64,000 nt of DNA from Ruminococcus sp. UBA3767 (lineage in GTDB: Bacteria; Bacillota; Clostridia; Oscillospirales; Ruminococcaceae), in assembly GCA_002371625.1 (NCBI GenBank), contig DFFV01000091.1, forward strand, positions 29,279-93,278. Direction: 5' to 3'. The notes below the pieces were generated by a model. That model was not told the DNA's origin and did not search any database. It worked only from the letters and a program-made list of their open reading frames with translations. Within the stretch, counting starts at the first letter, position 1. Every line of letters begins with the position of its first letter. Positions 17,481-26,202 of the stretch are shown piece after piece. A program made the translations under genes and the position numbers.

Positions 17481-17677
17481 CAGTTCAGTCCAAATATGTT
17501 CTTGATAGTATCAAACAGCTTGCCTATCTGGTTAACTATCATAAACAGAACAACGATAAGCCCTGCAAGTGTGGTCATCATTGCCTGCTCGTCCCGTTCG
17601 GCACGTTTTAGCAGCTGGTTCAGCACAGCAACGATAATACCTATTGCAGCTATTTTGAATACAAGATCTATATCCAT
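17480..17677 (-). CDS. spoIIIAC: Stage III sporulation protein AC
   Basis: A 65-residue protein with two membrane helices, highly conserved: MDIDLVFKIAAIGIIVAVLN, then DEQAMMTTLAGLIVVL. The start is ATG 17677, nine bases after AAAGGA, which gives the family's standard length; longer in-frame extensions overlap spoIIIAB and are rejected. Confidence 0.95.
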   Translation of the reverse strand: MDIDLVFKIAAIGIIVAVLNQLLKRAERDEQAMMTTLAGLIVVLFMIVNQIGKLFDTIKNIFGLN

Positions 17678-17691
17678 TGGCTTCATTCCTT

Positions 17692-18186
17692 TTAAATCAT
17701 CATTACTGCGGCAAAAGCGCCTGCTAATGCGCCGAGCTTGCATAGAACACAATAGCGCTTTTTGTAGCTTTCTTCAACACGGATAAGTTCACGCCTTTCT
17801 CTTTCAGCTGCAAGCCGTGCATAAGCACACTGCCCATTTATATCGCTCGTGCCAAAGGCAGTGAAAAAGTCAAGCAGATTTCTTTCCGACTCGTCCGAAC
17901 CTGTCCGGTTTTTGCTTTTTATAACCGAAATAATATAAGAGCGTGTATCTACGAGATTATCGGGGATATAAAGAAAATCAAGCTGTGAAAGATCACCGAT
18001 ACAGGAAAGCCTTTGAACAAGCTCCTCAAGCGTAAGCATTGAGTATTCAAACAGGATAGCAGAATGTTCATAAAGCATAAGCAGCTTTTTGTGCATTTCA
18101 AGTCTTTTCAGATAAACGCTCCCTAATTGTCTTCCGCAGAGCGCCCCTGACAAAACGAGCAGTGCCGTGCCAATTACAGCAAGCAT
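17692..18186 (-). CDS. spoIIIAB: Stage III sporulation protein AB
   Basis: A 164-residue protein with N- and C-terminal membrane helices and a helical middle resembling type II secretion GspF domains. It carries the family pieces LGSVYLKRLEMHKKLLMLYEHS and a C-terminal KRYCVLCKLGALAGAF. ATG 18186 is 13 bp inside the spoIIIAA end. It probably works with the SpoIIIAA ATPase at the membrane. Confidence 0.92.
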   Translation of the reverse strand: MLAVIGTALLVLSGALCGRQLGSVYLKRLEMHKKLLMLYEHSAILFEYSMLTLEELVQRLSCIGDLSQLDFLYIPDNLVDTRSYIISVIKSKNRTGSDESERNLLDFFTAFGTSDINGQCAYARLAAERERRELIRVEESYKKRYCVLCKLGALAGAFAAVMMI

Positions 18187-19136
18187 TTTTTATGCTCCGA
18201 AAGGTGCTTGTCAAAGCTGCCGCTGTCAATTAAATTTCCGCAGTTTATGCCTGTGCCAAGGACGGCGTAGCTTTCAAATGCTTTCATTTTGAGCAGCTTG
18301 CGTATAACAGGCTTTTGCGCTGCCCTTTCGGCTGAAGCGCTGTGGCAGGAAGCTATCAGCTTGACTCCGCTGCAAAGTGCGTATTCAAGGGCTTTGTAGT
18401 CTTCCCTGCTGCCTATCTCATCACAGATCAGATATGACGGCGACATTACCCTGACCGCTGTCATTATGCCGTCGAAACGGGAATAAGAGGAAAACACATC
18501 AGTCTTTGAGCCAATATCGTTCTGCGGCTTGCCGTTATAGACGGCAGCTATCTCATTGCGCTCATCAACGATACTTGTGGTGTATTCGTTCCCTACACGC
18601 CTTGCGATATCTCTCAAAACAGTGGTTTTTCCGCTGCAAGGCGGTCCTATAAGCAGCAGGCTTGAAGGCTGCTCGGTGAACAAGGCGGAAAACAGCTTAT
18701 CTGAACAGCCTTTCACCTCACGGCCGAGCCTGATATTTATGCTGCTTATATCCTTCAATGTCTTTACGCTGTGAGAAGTATCATTCTCTTTTACGGCAGT
18801 ACCGCAAAATCCTATCCTGCTGCCGCCGCTGACGGTTATGTACCCTTGTGATATCTCACGCTGAAAGCTGTGGACTGAGTTCTTTAATGCAAGACGATAG
18901 GTATATTCGATATCCTCTTTTGTAACTTCAAGGGCGCTTTCGCAGGAATTGCTCAATGTGCCGCTTTGAGAGAGAAAAAACTCCTTTGAAAAAGCGCTTA
19001 GCGTCAGATTTCTGCCAAGCCTTAAACGTATCTCGCTTATTCTTTCAAGTTCATAGCGTTCAACAGAAGATATCACCGCACAAATGCGTGGCGAAAGGTA
19101 TTTTTTTACTTCTTCGAGCCTGTTTATCGTGTTCAT
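18174..19136 (-). CDS. spoIIIAA: Stage III sporulation protein AA (ATPase)
   Basis: A 320-residue cytoplasmic ATPase of the type II/IV secretion superfamily that energises the SpoIIIA channel. Walker A is LLIGPPCSGKTTVLRDIAR (about 160-178), Walker B SYLICDEIGSREDYKAL (about 235), with the R-finger-like ISSINIRLGREV before it. First gene of the operon; ATG 19136 follows AAGGCGGTG and lies about 30 bp after a sigma-E-like promoter. Confidence 0.95.
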   Translation of the reverse strand: MNTINRLEEVKKYLSPRICAVISSVERYELERISEIRLRLGRNLTLSAFSKEFFLSQSGTLSNSCESALEVTKEDIEYTYRLALKNSVHSFQREISQGYITVSGGSRIGFCGTAVKENDTSHSVKTLKDISSINIRLGREVKGCSDKLFSALFTEQPSSLLLIGPPCSGKTTVLRDIARRVGNEYTTSIVDERNEIAAVYNGKPQNDIGSKTDVFSSYSRFDGIMTAVRVMSPSYLICDEIGSREDYKALEYALCSGVKLIASCHSASAERAAQKPVIRKLLKMKAFESYAVLGTGINCGNLIDSGSFDKHLSEHKKCLL

Positions 19137-19165
19137 TCATGCACCGCCTTATCTTGTCCTATAAG

Positions 19166-19194
19166 ATAATATGAGTGCAAAAGGCATAATATTC
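19166..19194 (-). promoter_or_regulatory. Sigma-E-type promoter for the spoIIIA operon
   Basis: On the minus strand, GAATATT (19188-19194), a 14-bp spacer and CATATTAT (19166-19173) fit the Bacillus sigma-E consensus KMATATT-N14-CATACANT except for two bases of the -10. Expression of spoIIIA from sigma-E in the mother cell is established for Bacillus. Confidence 0.65.
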
Positions 19195-19230
19195 TCACAA
19201 TAAAATGTTAAAAGCATTTGCTTTTTACTA

Positions 19231-19259
19231 TTGCAATATATGGTGCATTGTGATATAAT
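19231..19259 (+). promoter_or_regulatory. Promoter for moxR-DUF58-transglutaminase operon
   Basis: TTGCAA (19231-19236), 17-bp spacer, TATAAT (19254-19259), 50 bp before the MoxR ATG. A small dyad (AAAAGCA/TGCTTTT, about 19210-19226) lies between this and the divergent spoIIIA promoter. Confidence 0.65.
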
Positions 19260-19308
19260 AATATAAGTATGTATTTAAAAATCGAAAATGACAGGGAGAA
19301 AAACAAAT

Positions 19309-20277
19309 ATGGTTAATGAACTTAATGCTGAACAGAAAAAAGTGCTTGCTTTTTCACAAAGTGTTATCAACGAAGTCAGAAAGGTTGTTATAGGTAAGGA
19401 CGACATTATCGTTAAGGTACTGCTGTCTATCCTTGCGGGCGGTCACATTCTTATAGAGGATATACCGGGCGTCGGCAAAACTACGCTTGCTATTGCCCTT
19501 TCCAAAGCACTTTCGCTTGATTACAAGAGAATGCAGTTCACACCGGACGTTCTTCCTTCGGACGTTACGGGATTCTCTGTACTTGACAAGGACACGCATG
19601 AATTCAGATACAAGGAAGGCGCTGCGATGACTAACCTGTTCCTTGCAGACGAGATAAACAGGACATCTTCAAAGACACAGTCTGCTCTGCTGGAGGTAAT
19701 GGAAGAAGGCAGAGTTACAGTTGACGGAGTTGCACACAAGGTGCCCGATCCCTACATAGTTATCGCTACACAGAACCCGATGGGCTCGATAGGAACACAG
19801 AATCTTCCCGAATCGCAGCTTGACAGATTCCTTGTAAGGCTGACTATGGGCTACCCATCGTTTGAAAGTGAGATAAATATGCTCAAATCAAAAAACACCA
19901 ATGTTTCCACCGATGCGGTGAATGGTGTTGTGACTAAAACCGATATTATACAGGCAAAGAAAACTGTTGATGATATTTACGTTTCCGATGAAGTGCTTGG
20001 TTACATCGCTTCACTCTCAAATGCTACGAGAAACAACAACTACATTAAGCTCGGCCTATCCCCGAGAGGTTCTATCGCACTGCTGAAGATATGCAAGGCT
20101 ACCGCTCTTTTAAAAGGCAGAGATTATGTAATCCCCGATGATGTGCTTTACTGCTTTGAAGACGTTGTTATGCACAGACTGGTATTTGAATCAAAGGCTA
20201 AGCTGAACGGACTGACTCACGCACAGATACTGCAAAGCGTGATCTCGGGTGTGCAGGTGCCAAGGATAAACAGATAA
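19309..20277 (+). CDS. MoxR family AAA+ ATPase
   Basis: A 322-residue AAA+ ATPase with Walker A IEDIPGVGKTTLAIAL (about 45-60), Walker B NLFLADEINRTSSKTQSALL (about 105-124) and sensor region IATQNPMGSIGTQNLPESQLD. MoxR proteins are chaperone-like ATPases, typically paired with DUF58 and transglutaminase proteins as here; the client is unknown. The start is ATG 19309, ten bases after AGGGAG; the earlier in-frame ATG at 19288 lacks a ribosome site. Confidence 0.94.
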   Translation: MVNELNAEQKKVLAFSQSVINEVRKVVIGKDDIIVKVLLSILAGGHILIEDIPGVGKTTLAIALSKALSLDYKRMQFTPDVLPSDVTGFSVLDKDTHEFRYKEGAAMTNLFLADEINRTSSKTQSALLEVMEEGRVTVDGVAHKVPDPYIVIATQNPMGSIGTQNLPESQLDRFLVRLTMGYPSFESEINMLKSKNTNVSTDAVNGVVTKTDIIQAKKTVDDIYVSDEVLGYIASLSNATRNNNYIKLGLSPRGSIALLKICKATALLKGRDYVIPDDVLYCFEDVVMHRLVFESKAKLNGLTHAQILQSVISGVQVPRINR

Positions 20278-20297
20278 AAGATAAGAAAGGATAACAA

Positions 20298-21479
20298 ATG
20301 CTTTTTGTTTACTTGATACTGGTTGCTATATCGGTATTATTCTATATCATGTATGTCGGTGTTTTCTCGTTTTATCTGATGGTATTTCTTATCACGCTGC
20401 CGACAGTTCTGCTGGGTATAAACCTTTATCTTTCACGAAAGATCAAGGTCAGCTTTGCATCACCTGTTTTGCAGACCTCGGGGCAAGGTATAGTTCACCC
20501 GCAGATAAAGGTCGAAAACCCAACGCTGTTCCCTGTTGCAAATCTTGAGATAATCATTGAGCATTGCAGTGCTGTCGGATCGGGAAGCAATGCTACAAAG
20601 ATATACACCCCGATACTTCCCAAAGAGAACCAGCTGATGACGCTCAATGTCGCTTCGCTTCATCTGGGTTCGATAAATATGAAGATAAAGCGCTGCCGTG
20701 TTTACGATATACTAAGGCTTTTCAAGCTAAGGCTCAGAGGCAGGGACAATAAGAACACACTTAAGGACTGCGTTATATTTATTCTTCCGCCTTACATAAG
20801 AATGGAAAACATAGTTACCGATTACACGGGGCTTGGAATTGAAACGGACGAATACTCTCCCGATAAAAAAGGCGATGATCCATCGCAGATATTCGATATT
20901 CACCAATATATCGAGGGCGACAAGCCCAACAGGATACACTGGAAGCTATCGGCCAAGCAGGATGAGATAATGGTCAAGGACTATTCTCTTATGACTACTT
21001 ATGCGATACATATTTTTGTTAACCTGAACACAAATAACGCAGACAGCTATGATGCGATGATATCAAGCGTTGCCGCTATATCCATGCTGCTGACAGAAAA
21101 AAATGTGGCACACACGATAGAATGGTTCGATAGCAGGAGCAGCAGCTGTGAAAGCATTAACATAAGGGACGAAGATGACCATTACAACTGCATGGATATG
21201 CTGATAAAGTCAAAGACTTATCACGATGAGCAAAAGGACATTTATCCGTTTTACGATGATATTGACAAGGCTGTATGCGGACACCTGATAATAGTTTCGG
21301 AAAAGCTGAGCGATGATGAGATGCACAGCATCGTGAACTCGGGCTACGCTTCAAGATTTTCATTTGCGATACCTTTTGCTGCAAATATGCAGCTGCCCGA
21401 ACCACCTTCGGACAACGCTGTTATAATACCTGTCAGCAGAAATCAGGTCGCACAGTCATTTAATGATATAGTATTTTAG
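20298..21479 (+). CDS. DUF58 domain protein
   Basis: A 393-residue protein with two N-terminal membrane helices (about 1-45), a beta-rich middle and a DUF58 domain showing the usual FDIHQYIEGDKPNRIHWKLS pattern, often a von Willebrand A-like fold. It is 20 bp downstream of moxR with GAAAGGA as ribosome site. The MoxR/DUF58 pair is conserved across bacteria and is linked to cell-envelope or stress functions; the exact role is unknown. Confidence 0.9.
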   Translation: MLFVYLILVAISVLFYIMYVGVFSFYLMVFLITLPTVLLGINLYLSRKIKVSFASPVLQTSGQGIVHPQIKVENPTLFPVANLEIIIEHCSAVGSGSNATKIYTPILPKENQLMTLNVASLHLGSINMKIKRCRVYDILRLFKLRLRGRDNKNTLKDCVIFILPPYIRMENIVTDYTGLGIETDEYSPDKKGDDPSQIFDIHQYIEGDKPNRIHWKLSAKQDEIMVKDYSLMTTYAIHIFVNLNTNNADSYDAMISSVAAISMLLTEKNVAHTIEWFDSRSSSCESINIRDEDDHYNCMDMLIKSKTYHDEQKDIYPFYDDIDKAVCGHLIIVSEKLSDDEMHSIVNSGYASRFSFAIPFAANMQLPEPPSDNAVIIPVSRNQVAQSFNDIVF

Positions 21480-21500
21480 TTTCTTCGGAGAAGTTATAAG

Positions 21501-24269
21501 ATGAAAAAGAAAAGAAACAAAGCGAGAATAGACAACGGATTTATTAGCAGCAACGGCGTATGCTTCGGCAATGACATTGCAATGAGATACACCAAGGCTC
21601 ACGAATCTGTTTATTTCGATATAGCAAGAGCCTTGCTGGCTGTTATACTCAGCTTTGCAACTATGACGATGTTCTCGGCATTCATAGTTCAAAATACTGA
21701 TTATGCGGCGCTGTTTTTTTGCTGTACTATCCCGGTGATACTGCTTTGTGTTATCAGATCGAAAAACCAGGGCATAAAAGCGATAGGTGCGGTTTTTCTG
21801 ACGATATACATAATATTTTTTATATTCAACTATCAGGATATTTACAACGGATTTTTAAGCACGGCGGCTTTATATCTTGAACACGCCAAGCAGCCAAGCG
21901 GTATACTCGGGAGCAGCCTGAGCGGCATAAGCAAGGCGTTATACCCCGAGCTTGCATCGTTCTTTCTGGATTTTCTTGCCTCGATAGTCAGCGTTATAAT
22001 AACGTTTGCCTGCGTTTTCAGGATAGATTTCCCGATGCTGTTCGTTGCCACTTTCCCTTTGTTTGAGCTGGGAATGTACTGGGGCTGGCAAGCTCCTACA
22101 CTGAGCGTAACGATACTTGTCGGCGGCTGGATACTGCTGATATCGCTCCACTCGATAAACCAGCGAACCAACCGTGCTGGCAGAAGAAACATTTTTGCAG
22201 TTCACGAGAAAAAACAGACTTATTATCTGACTAATGAAAAAGAAAAATCAAAGGCGTTTTTCACATTATCCGGTTTTGTTGCACTGTTATGTGCTGCTTT
22301 ATTCATAGTTATAATCGCACTTTCAAATCTTTTCGGGCACGAGCGCTCGGAGAGAGTTGACAGCTACAGAAGAAAAATAACCAACTTTGTCAACAACTTC
22401 ACGCTTGAAGACCTGGGCGGCCTTTTTGCAGATTACGATGGCGGGTTTGACTTTTTCGGTACAAAATCGGTCGGCGGAACTAACGGAGGAAGGCTCGGTG
22501 ACACCGATGGCATCAGCTTTAACGGCACAACTGCTCTTGAGGTAACGACCAAGCCGCTGAGCGAAACAATGTATCTGCGTGGATATGTTGCAGGAAAATA
22601 CAAGGATAATAAGTGGGATCCTATCGAATATGAAGATGAGGAATTTGCAAAGGAGTTTGATGATTTCGGCATAAGTCCGCAGGATGTGGGATATTTTGAG
22701 ATAACCGACCTGACTAATTTCCTTGCGGCTAACGGTGAGGCTGATTACACGGTAGATGAGGAGATAGATGTAAATGTCAAGGGTGCAAGCAGAAAATTCG
22801 TTTATGCGCCTTATGGTTCATACTATACGAATAACAGGCAGAAAAACGACTTCAAGATGCGCCCGTACTTTGATTCATACGTTAAGCTGGGCACAAAGGA
22901 ATATACTATCGGCTACAAAAAGCCGAACTCTTACAACTACAACGTTACACGAAACAATATAGCAGACAAGAATGTTTTCTATGAAGTAAACAGCACTATA
23001 CCTGCAAACAGCCTGAAAAAATACGATAAATTCGTAAAGGATAACTACCGTGATGTAACCGATTCACCGGGACTTCAGGCGGCTTACAAGGAGATAGACC
23101 AGCAGTATCTTCACGGAGACAGGACATTCAGCAACGTTATTTACGCTATAAACAAGTATTTCAGGGATAATTACAAATACTCGCTTGAGCCCGGCAAAAC
23201 TCCCGATGACAGAGATTTTGTTGACTACTTCCTCTCTGAACAGAAAAAGGGCTATTGCTCATATTTTGCTTCAGCAGGTGTTCAGCTGATGAGAAAGTTC
23301 GGATTTGGCGCAAGATATGTTGAGGGCTACATTGTTCTGCCCGGAATGAGCAAAACAAGCGATGAAACGATAACCGTTGAAGTTCCCGACAAGTGCGCTC
23401 ACGCCTGGACCGAGGTATATATTGAAGATTTCGGCTGGGTTTGCACCGAGTTCACTCCCGGATATGTCAATGATAATCCTAATATGGATCCCAATGAAAA
23501 GAATCCGAATGAGAGCAAGCCTGATGAAAGCAGCAGTCTGCCTGACAGCTCCTCAGAGCCTGACAGTTCGTCGGAAGTAAGCTCTTCTCTGCCCGACAGC
23601 ACGATATCGGTCGCAGATCAAAGTTCATCTTCAAGCAGCACAGCAGATCCTTCATCAAGCTCGCAGGCACCCGACCAGAGCAGTTCATCACCTGATGACA
23701 GCAGCGCTGCAAGCACTGTTACGCCCGGAAATAACAGCGGAGGCGGCACAAACAGCAACGTGAGCGGTGTTCCGATGCCGATTGAATCGGGTGACAATAC
23801 TTCATCGGGAGCAGCGGTCGGAAGACTGAGTGGAACAAGCATGATGCTGTTCATTACACTGTTCATATTCTTCTTTATCGGGGTAATTGTTCTGCGAAGG
23901 ATACTTTCCATAAAAACTATGCAGACCAACTGCCTTGACGGCGAGAACAAAGAACGTGTTCAGAATATCATCAGGTACACGGTGAAATATCTTGAGCTGC
24001 TGGGCATTGATGCAGGCGACAACATAACCGATATGCAGCTTTGCGCAAAGCTCAACGAACAGCTGCAGGGTATGGATATAGACATAAGCGAAAAGCTTCA
24101 GTTTATGTTTGAAACCGCTGAGAGAGCTTATATGAGCAACAAGCCGCTCTCAGACGACAGCGCACAGCAGACATACGATTATATGCAGGACATAGCAAAC
24201 AACACAGTAAAGCCTAAGCTCGATATTTTCAAGCGCTTCAGCTCGATGTTTGTAAGCTGCCTGTACTGA
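21501..24269 (+). CDS. Transglutaminase-like multi-pass membrane protein
   Basis: A 922-residue protein: several membrane helices in residues 30-265, a large extracellular region, then a transglutaminase/protease-like core with Cys in KGYCSYFASAGVQLMRKFGF (about 585), His in CAHAWTEVYIEDFGWVC and Asp/Glu downstream. A Ser/Asp/Pro-rich linker (about 670-755) leads to a final helix and a cytoplasmic DUF4129-like tail. The catalytic triad looks intact. Last gene of the MoxR operon; function of the trio is unproved, probably wall or surface protein processing. Confidence 0.9.
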   Translation: MKKKRNKARIDNGFISSNGVCFGNDIAMRYTKAHESVYFDIARALLAVILSFATMTMFSAFIVQNTDYAALFFCCTIPVILLCVIRSKNQGIKAIGAVFLTIYIIFFIFNYQDIYNGFLSTAALYLEHAKQPSGILGSSLSGISKALYPELASFFLDFLASIVSVIITFACVFRIDFPMLFVATFPLFELGMYWGWQAPTLSVTILVGGWILLISLHSINQRTNRAGRRNIFAVHEKKQTYYLTNEKEKSKAFFTLSGFVALLCAALFIVIIALSNLFGHERSERVDSYRRKITNFVNNFTLEDLGGLFADYDGGFDFFGTKSVGGTNGGRLGDTDGISFNGTTALEVTTKPLSETMYLRGYVAGKYKDNKWDPIEYEDEEFAKEFDDFGISPQDVGYFEITDLTNFLAANGEADYTVDEEIDVNVKGASRKFVYAPYGSYYTNNRQKNDFKMRPYFDSYVKLGTKEYTIGYKKPNSYNYNVTRNNIADKNVFYEVNSTIPANSLKKYDKFVKDNYRDVTDSPGLQAAYKEIDQQYLHGDRTFSNVIYAINKYFRDNYKYSLEPGKTPDDRDFVDYFLSEQKKGYCSYFASAGVQLMRKFGFGARYVEGYIVLPGMSKTSDETITVEVPDKCAHAWTEVYIEDFGWVCTEFTPGYVNDNPNMDPNEKNPNESKPDESSSLPDSSSEPDSSSEVSSSLPDSTISVADQSSSSSSTADPSSSSQAPDQSSSSPDDSSAASTVTPGNNSGGGTNSNVSGVPMPIESGDNTSSGAAVGRLSGTSMMLFITLFIFFFIGVIVLRRILSIKTMQTNCLDGENKERVQNIIRYTVKYLELLGIDAGDNITDMQLCAKLNEQLQGMDIDISEKLQFMFETAERAYMSNKPLSDDSAQQTYDYMQDIANNTVKPKLDIFKRFSSMFVSCLY

Positions 24270-24274
24270 CAAAG

Positions 24275-24316
24275 AAAAAAGACTGCACGGTTGAGATAAA
24301 CCATGCAGTCTTTTAT
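24275..24316. terminator. Bidirectional terminator between convergent genes
   Basis: AAAAGACTGCACGGTT pairs with AACCATGCAGTCTTTT (one mismatch) around a 6-nt loop. A- and T-rich flanks let it serve both the plus-strand MoxR operon and the minus-strand alcohol dehydrogenase. Confidence 0.85.
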
Positions 24317-24326
24317 TATTATCATA

Positions 24327-25493
24327 TCAGAGGCTTGCGGTAAGAATATCAACTATCTCGTCACGGTCGAGCTTTTTGTAGCCGCCATCAAGGATCAGTG
24401 TGGCATCGGCAATGCCCTCTATCATATCCTTATCAGCTCCAAGCTCGGTTATGTTCATTACAAGCCCTAATTCCTTCATCCAGCTTTCCATTGCGTTCAG
24501 ACCTGCTTCGGCAAGCTGCTCATCGGTCTTTCCTGCTGTATCTATATCCCAAACATTTGCAGCAAAGCGAGCGAATTTCTTTAAGCCGTAAGGCATTATA
24601 TATCTGTAATACGCAAGTGAAACTGCGGCAAGTGTCATTCCGTGAGTTGCATCGGTATAAGCGCCCACAGCCTGACCGAGCATGTGCACCATCCAGTCGG
24701 TAGATTTGCCCCTTGAAACAAGAGTGTTGAGCGCCCATGTCGCTGTCCACATGATATTGGAGCGAGCTTCGTAATCCTTTGGATCGGCAGCAGCTTTTCT
24801 GCTTGAAACTATGAGCGACCTCATAAGACCTTCGCTGATATAATCGCTCGTGTTATCGTCATCACCCGAGAAATACTGCTCGCAGATATGGTTCATTATA
24901 TCGTAGATACCTGCTGTCATCTGATACTTGGGAAGCGTCATTGTAAATGTCGGATCGAGCACTGAGAACTTCGGCATTACCTCATCGCCGAAAACGTGTC
25001 CTATCTTCAGCTTGGCAGCGTGGTTGGTAATCACTGCTCCGCCGTTCATTTCAGAGCCTGTGCCTGCCATTGTAAGTATACAGCCGACAGGGATTATTTT
25101 GCAGTCGGGCTCTTCAAAGCGGATATAATACTTTTCCCACGGATCATCGCTGCAATAAACGGAGACCGAAAGCGCTTTTGAATAATCGCAGACAGATCCT
25201 CCTCCAAGTGCAAGGATCAGATCGGGAGGCGTTTGCTTTGCAATGCTTACGCCCTCGTTGAGCTTTTCAACCGTCGGGTTCGGCATTACACCCGAGACCT
25301 CGGTTACAGTTTTACTGCACTCATCAAGTGCAGACATTACCTTATCATATATACCGTTCTTTTTAACAGAGCCTCCGCCATACACAAGCAGAACATTTTT
25401 GCCGTATTTAGCAAGCTCGTCCTTGAGATAGCTCAAAGAGCCTTCACCAAAATAGAGCTTTGTTGGGTTGTGATAAACAAAATTTCCGAGCAT
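24327..25493 (-). CDS. Iron-containing alcohol dehydrogenase (YqhD/butanol dehydrogenase-like)
   Basis: A 388-residue group III Fe-ADH that reduces aldehydes with NAD(P)H. It has FGEGSLSYLKDEL, the nucleotide-binding ILALGGGSVCDYSKAL (about 95-110), and metal-site histidines in MNHICEQYFSG and DATHGMTLAAVS. It most resembles the BDH/YqhD class, NADPH preferring. Likely a fermentative or aldehyde-detoxifying enzyme. ATG 25493 is preceded by AGGAGGTCTG. Monocistronic between two terminators. Confidence 0.93.
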   Translation of the reverse strand: MLGNFVYHNPTKLYFGEGSLSYLKDELAKYGKNVLLVYGGGSVKKNGIYDKVMSALDECSKTVTEVSGVMPNPTVEKLNEGVSIAKQTPPDLILALGGGSVCDYSKALSVSVYCSDDPWEKYYIRFEEPDCKIIPVGCILTMAGTGSEMNGGAVITNHAAKLKIGHVFGDEVMPKFSVLDPTFTMTLPKYQMTAGIYDIMNHICEQYFSGDDDNTSDYISEGLMRSLIVSSRKAAADPKDYEARSNIMWTATWALNTLVSRGKSTDWMVHMLGQAVGAYTDATHGMTLAAVSLAYYRYIMPYGLKKFARFAANVWDIDTAGKTDEQLAEAGLNAMESWMKELGLVMNITELGADKDMIEGIADATLILDGGYKKLDRDEIVDILTASL

Positions 25494-25524
25494 TTTTCAG
25501 ACCTCCTTATGATTCTATGATAAA

Positions 25525-25553
25525 AGTATAACACAAAAGCAGGCTTATTACAA
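25525..25553 (-). promoter_or_regulatory. Promoter for alcohol dehydrogenase
   Basis: On the minus strand TTGTAA (25548-25553), 17-bp spacer, TATACT (25525-25530). The -35 and spacer lie inside the nrdG terminator hairpin. Confidence 0.6.
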
Positions 25554-25576
25554 ATACCTGTTGCAAATAGCCTGCT
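25534..25576 (-). terminator. Terminator after nrdG
   Basis: On the minus strand AGCAGGCT (25569-25576) pairs with AGCCTGCT (25538-25545), followed by TTTTGTG. It starts 27 bp after the nrdG stop. Confidence 0.7.
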
Positions 25577-25602
25577 ATGCTTATTTGTTATCGCTGTACG
25601 GC

Positions 25603-26124
25603 TCAATAAGGCTCAACAACGACTGCTCTGCCCTGTTCAAGCGACTGTTTTACGTCGATAAAGCGCTGGTTTGAGCTGCCCATAAATTTCAGCTCAAGGC
25701 TCCTTTTAGCCAGCACAAACGGACCGTCAACGAGATAATCAAGCTCTTTGAGCAGTTCCATATAGCCGTTTTCCTCGTTTGCGTTTGCTATAAGGTATTC
25801 GTAGGTATACCCTGTGTAAGAGATTATATTGAGCGGAACGGCAAAACCGTTGTACGCCCTTATCTTACGGGCAAGCTCTGTGAGCGGTTTGCACTGACAA
25901 AAAGGATCACCGCCGCTGAATGTAACTCCGTCAAGCAGCTTATCCTTTATGATCTCGTTGAAAAGATCATCGGTATCAACGAGAGTTCCGCCGTTAAAAT
26001 CGTGTGTTTGCGGATTGTGGCAGCCTTCACAGTGATGAGGACAGCCCTGTGTAAAAATCGTATATCTGAATCCGGGACCGTCTACGATAGATTCAGCAAC
26101 GATGCCTGCAATTCGAAGCTTCAT
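25603..26124 (-). CDS. nrdG: Anaerobic ribonucleotide reductase activating protein
   Basis: A 173-residue radical-SAM activase that generates the glycyl radical on NrdD. The Fe4S4 motif is QGCPHHCEGCHNP (CxxxCxxC, about residues 28-40) and the SAM-binding GVTFSGGDPFCQ is near 78. Length is normal. ATG 26124 follows AAAGGAGGAAAT. A terminator-like hairpin separates it from nrdD, which would lower its dose relative to the reductase. Confidence 0.95.
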   Translation of the reverse strand: MKLRIAGIVAESIVDGPGFRYTIFTQGCPHHCEGCHNPQTHDFNGGTLVDTDDLFNEIIKDKLLDGVTFSGGDPFCQCKPLTELARKIRAYNGFAVPLNIISYTGYTYEYLIANANEENGYMELLKELDYLVDGPFVLAKRSLELKFMGSSNQRFIDVKQSLEQGRAVVVEPY

Positions 26125-26142
26125 ATTATTTCCTCCTTTAGT

Positions 26143-26186
26143 TAAAAAAGCAGGGCTTCGTTTCGGCTTGACTTGAAACGAAGCCC
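26143..26186 (-). terminator. Internal terminator between nrdD and nrdG
   Basis: On the minus strand a perfect 12-bp stem (GGGCTTCGTTTC with GAAACGAAGCCC) and 10-nt loop is followed by TGCTTTTTT, only 17 bp after the nrdD stop and ending about 20 bp before the nrdG start. Confidence 0.85.
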
Positions 26187-26202
26187 TAAAGAGAGCACTT
26201 GA

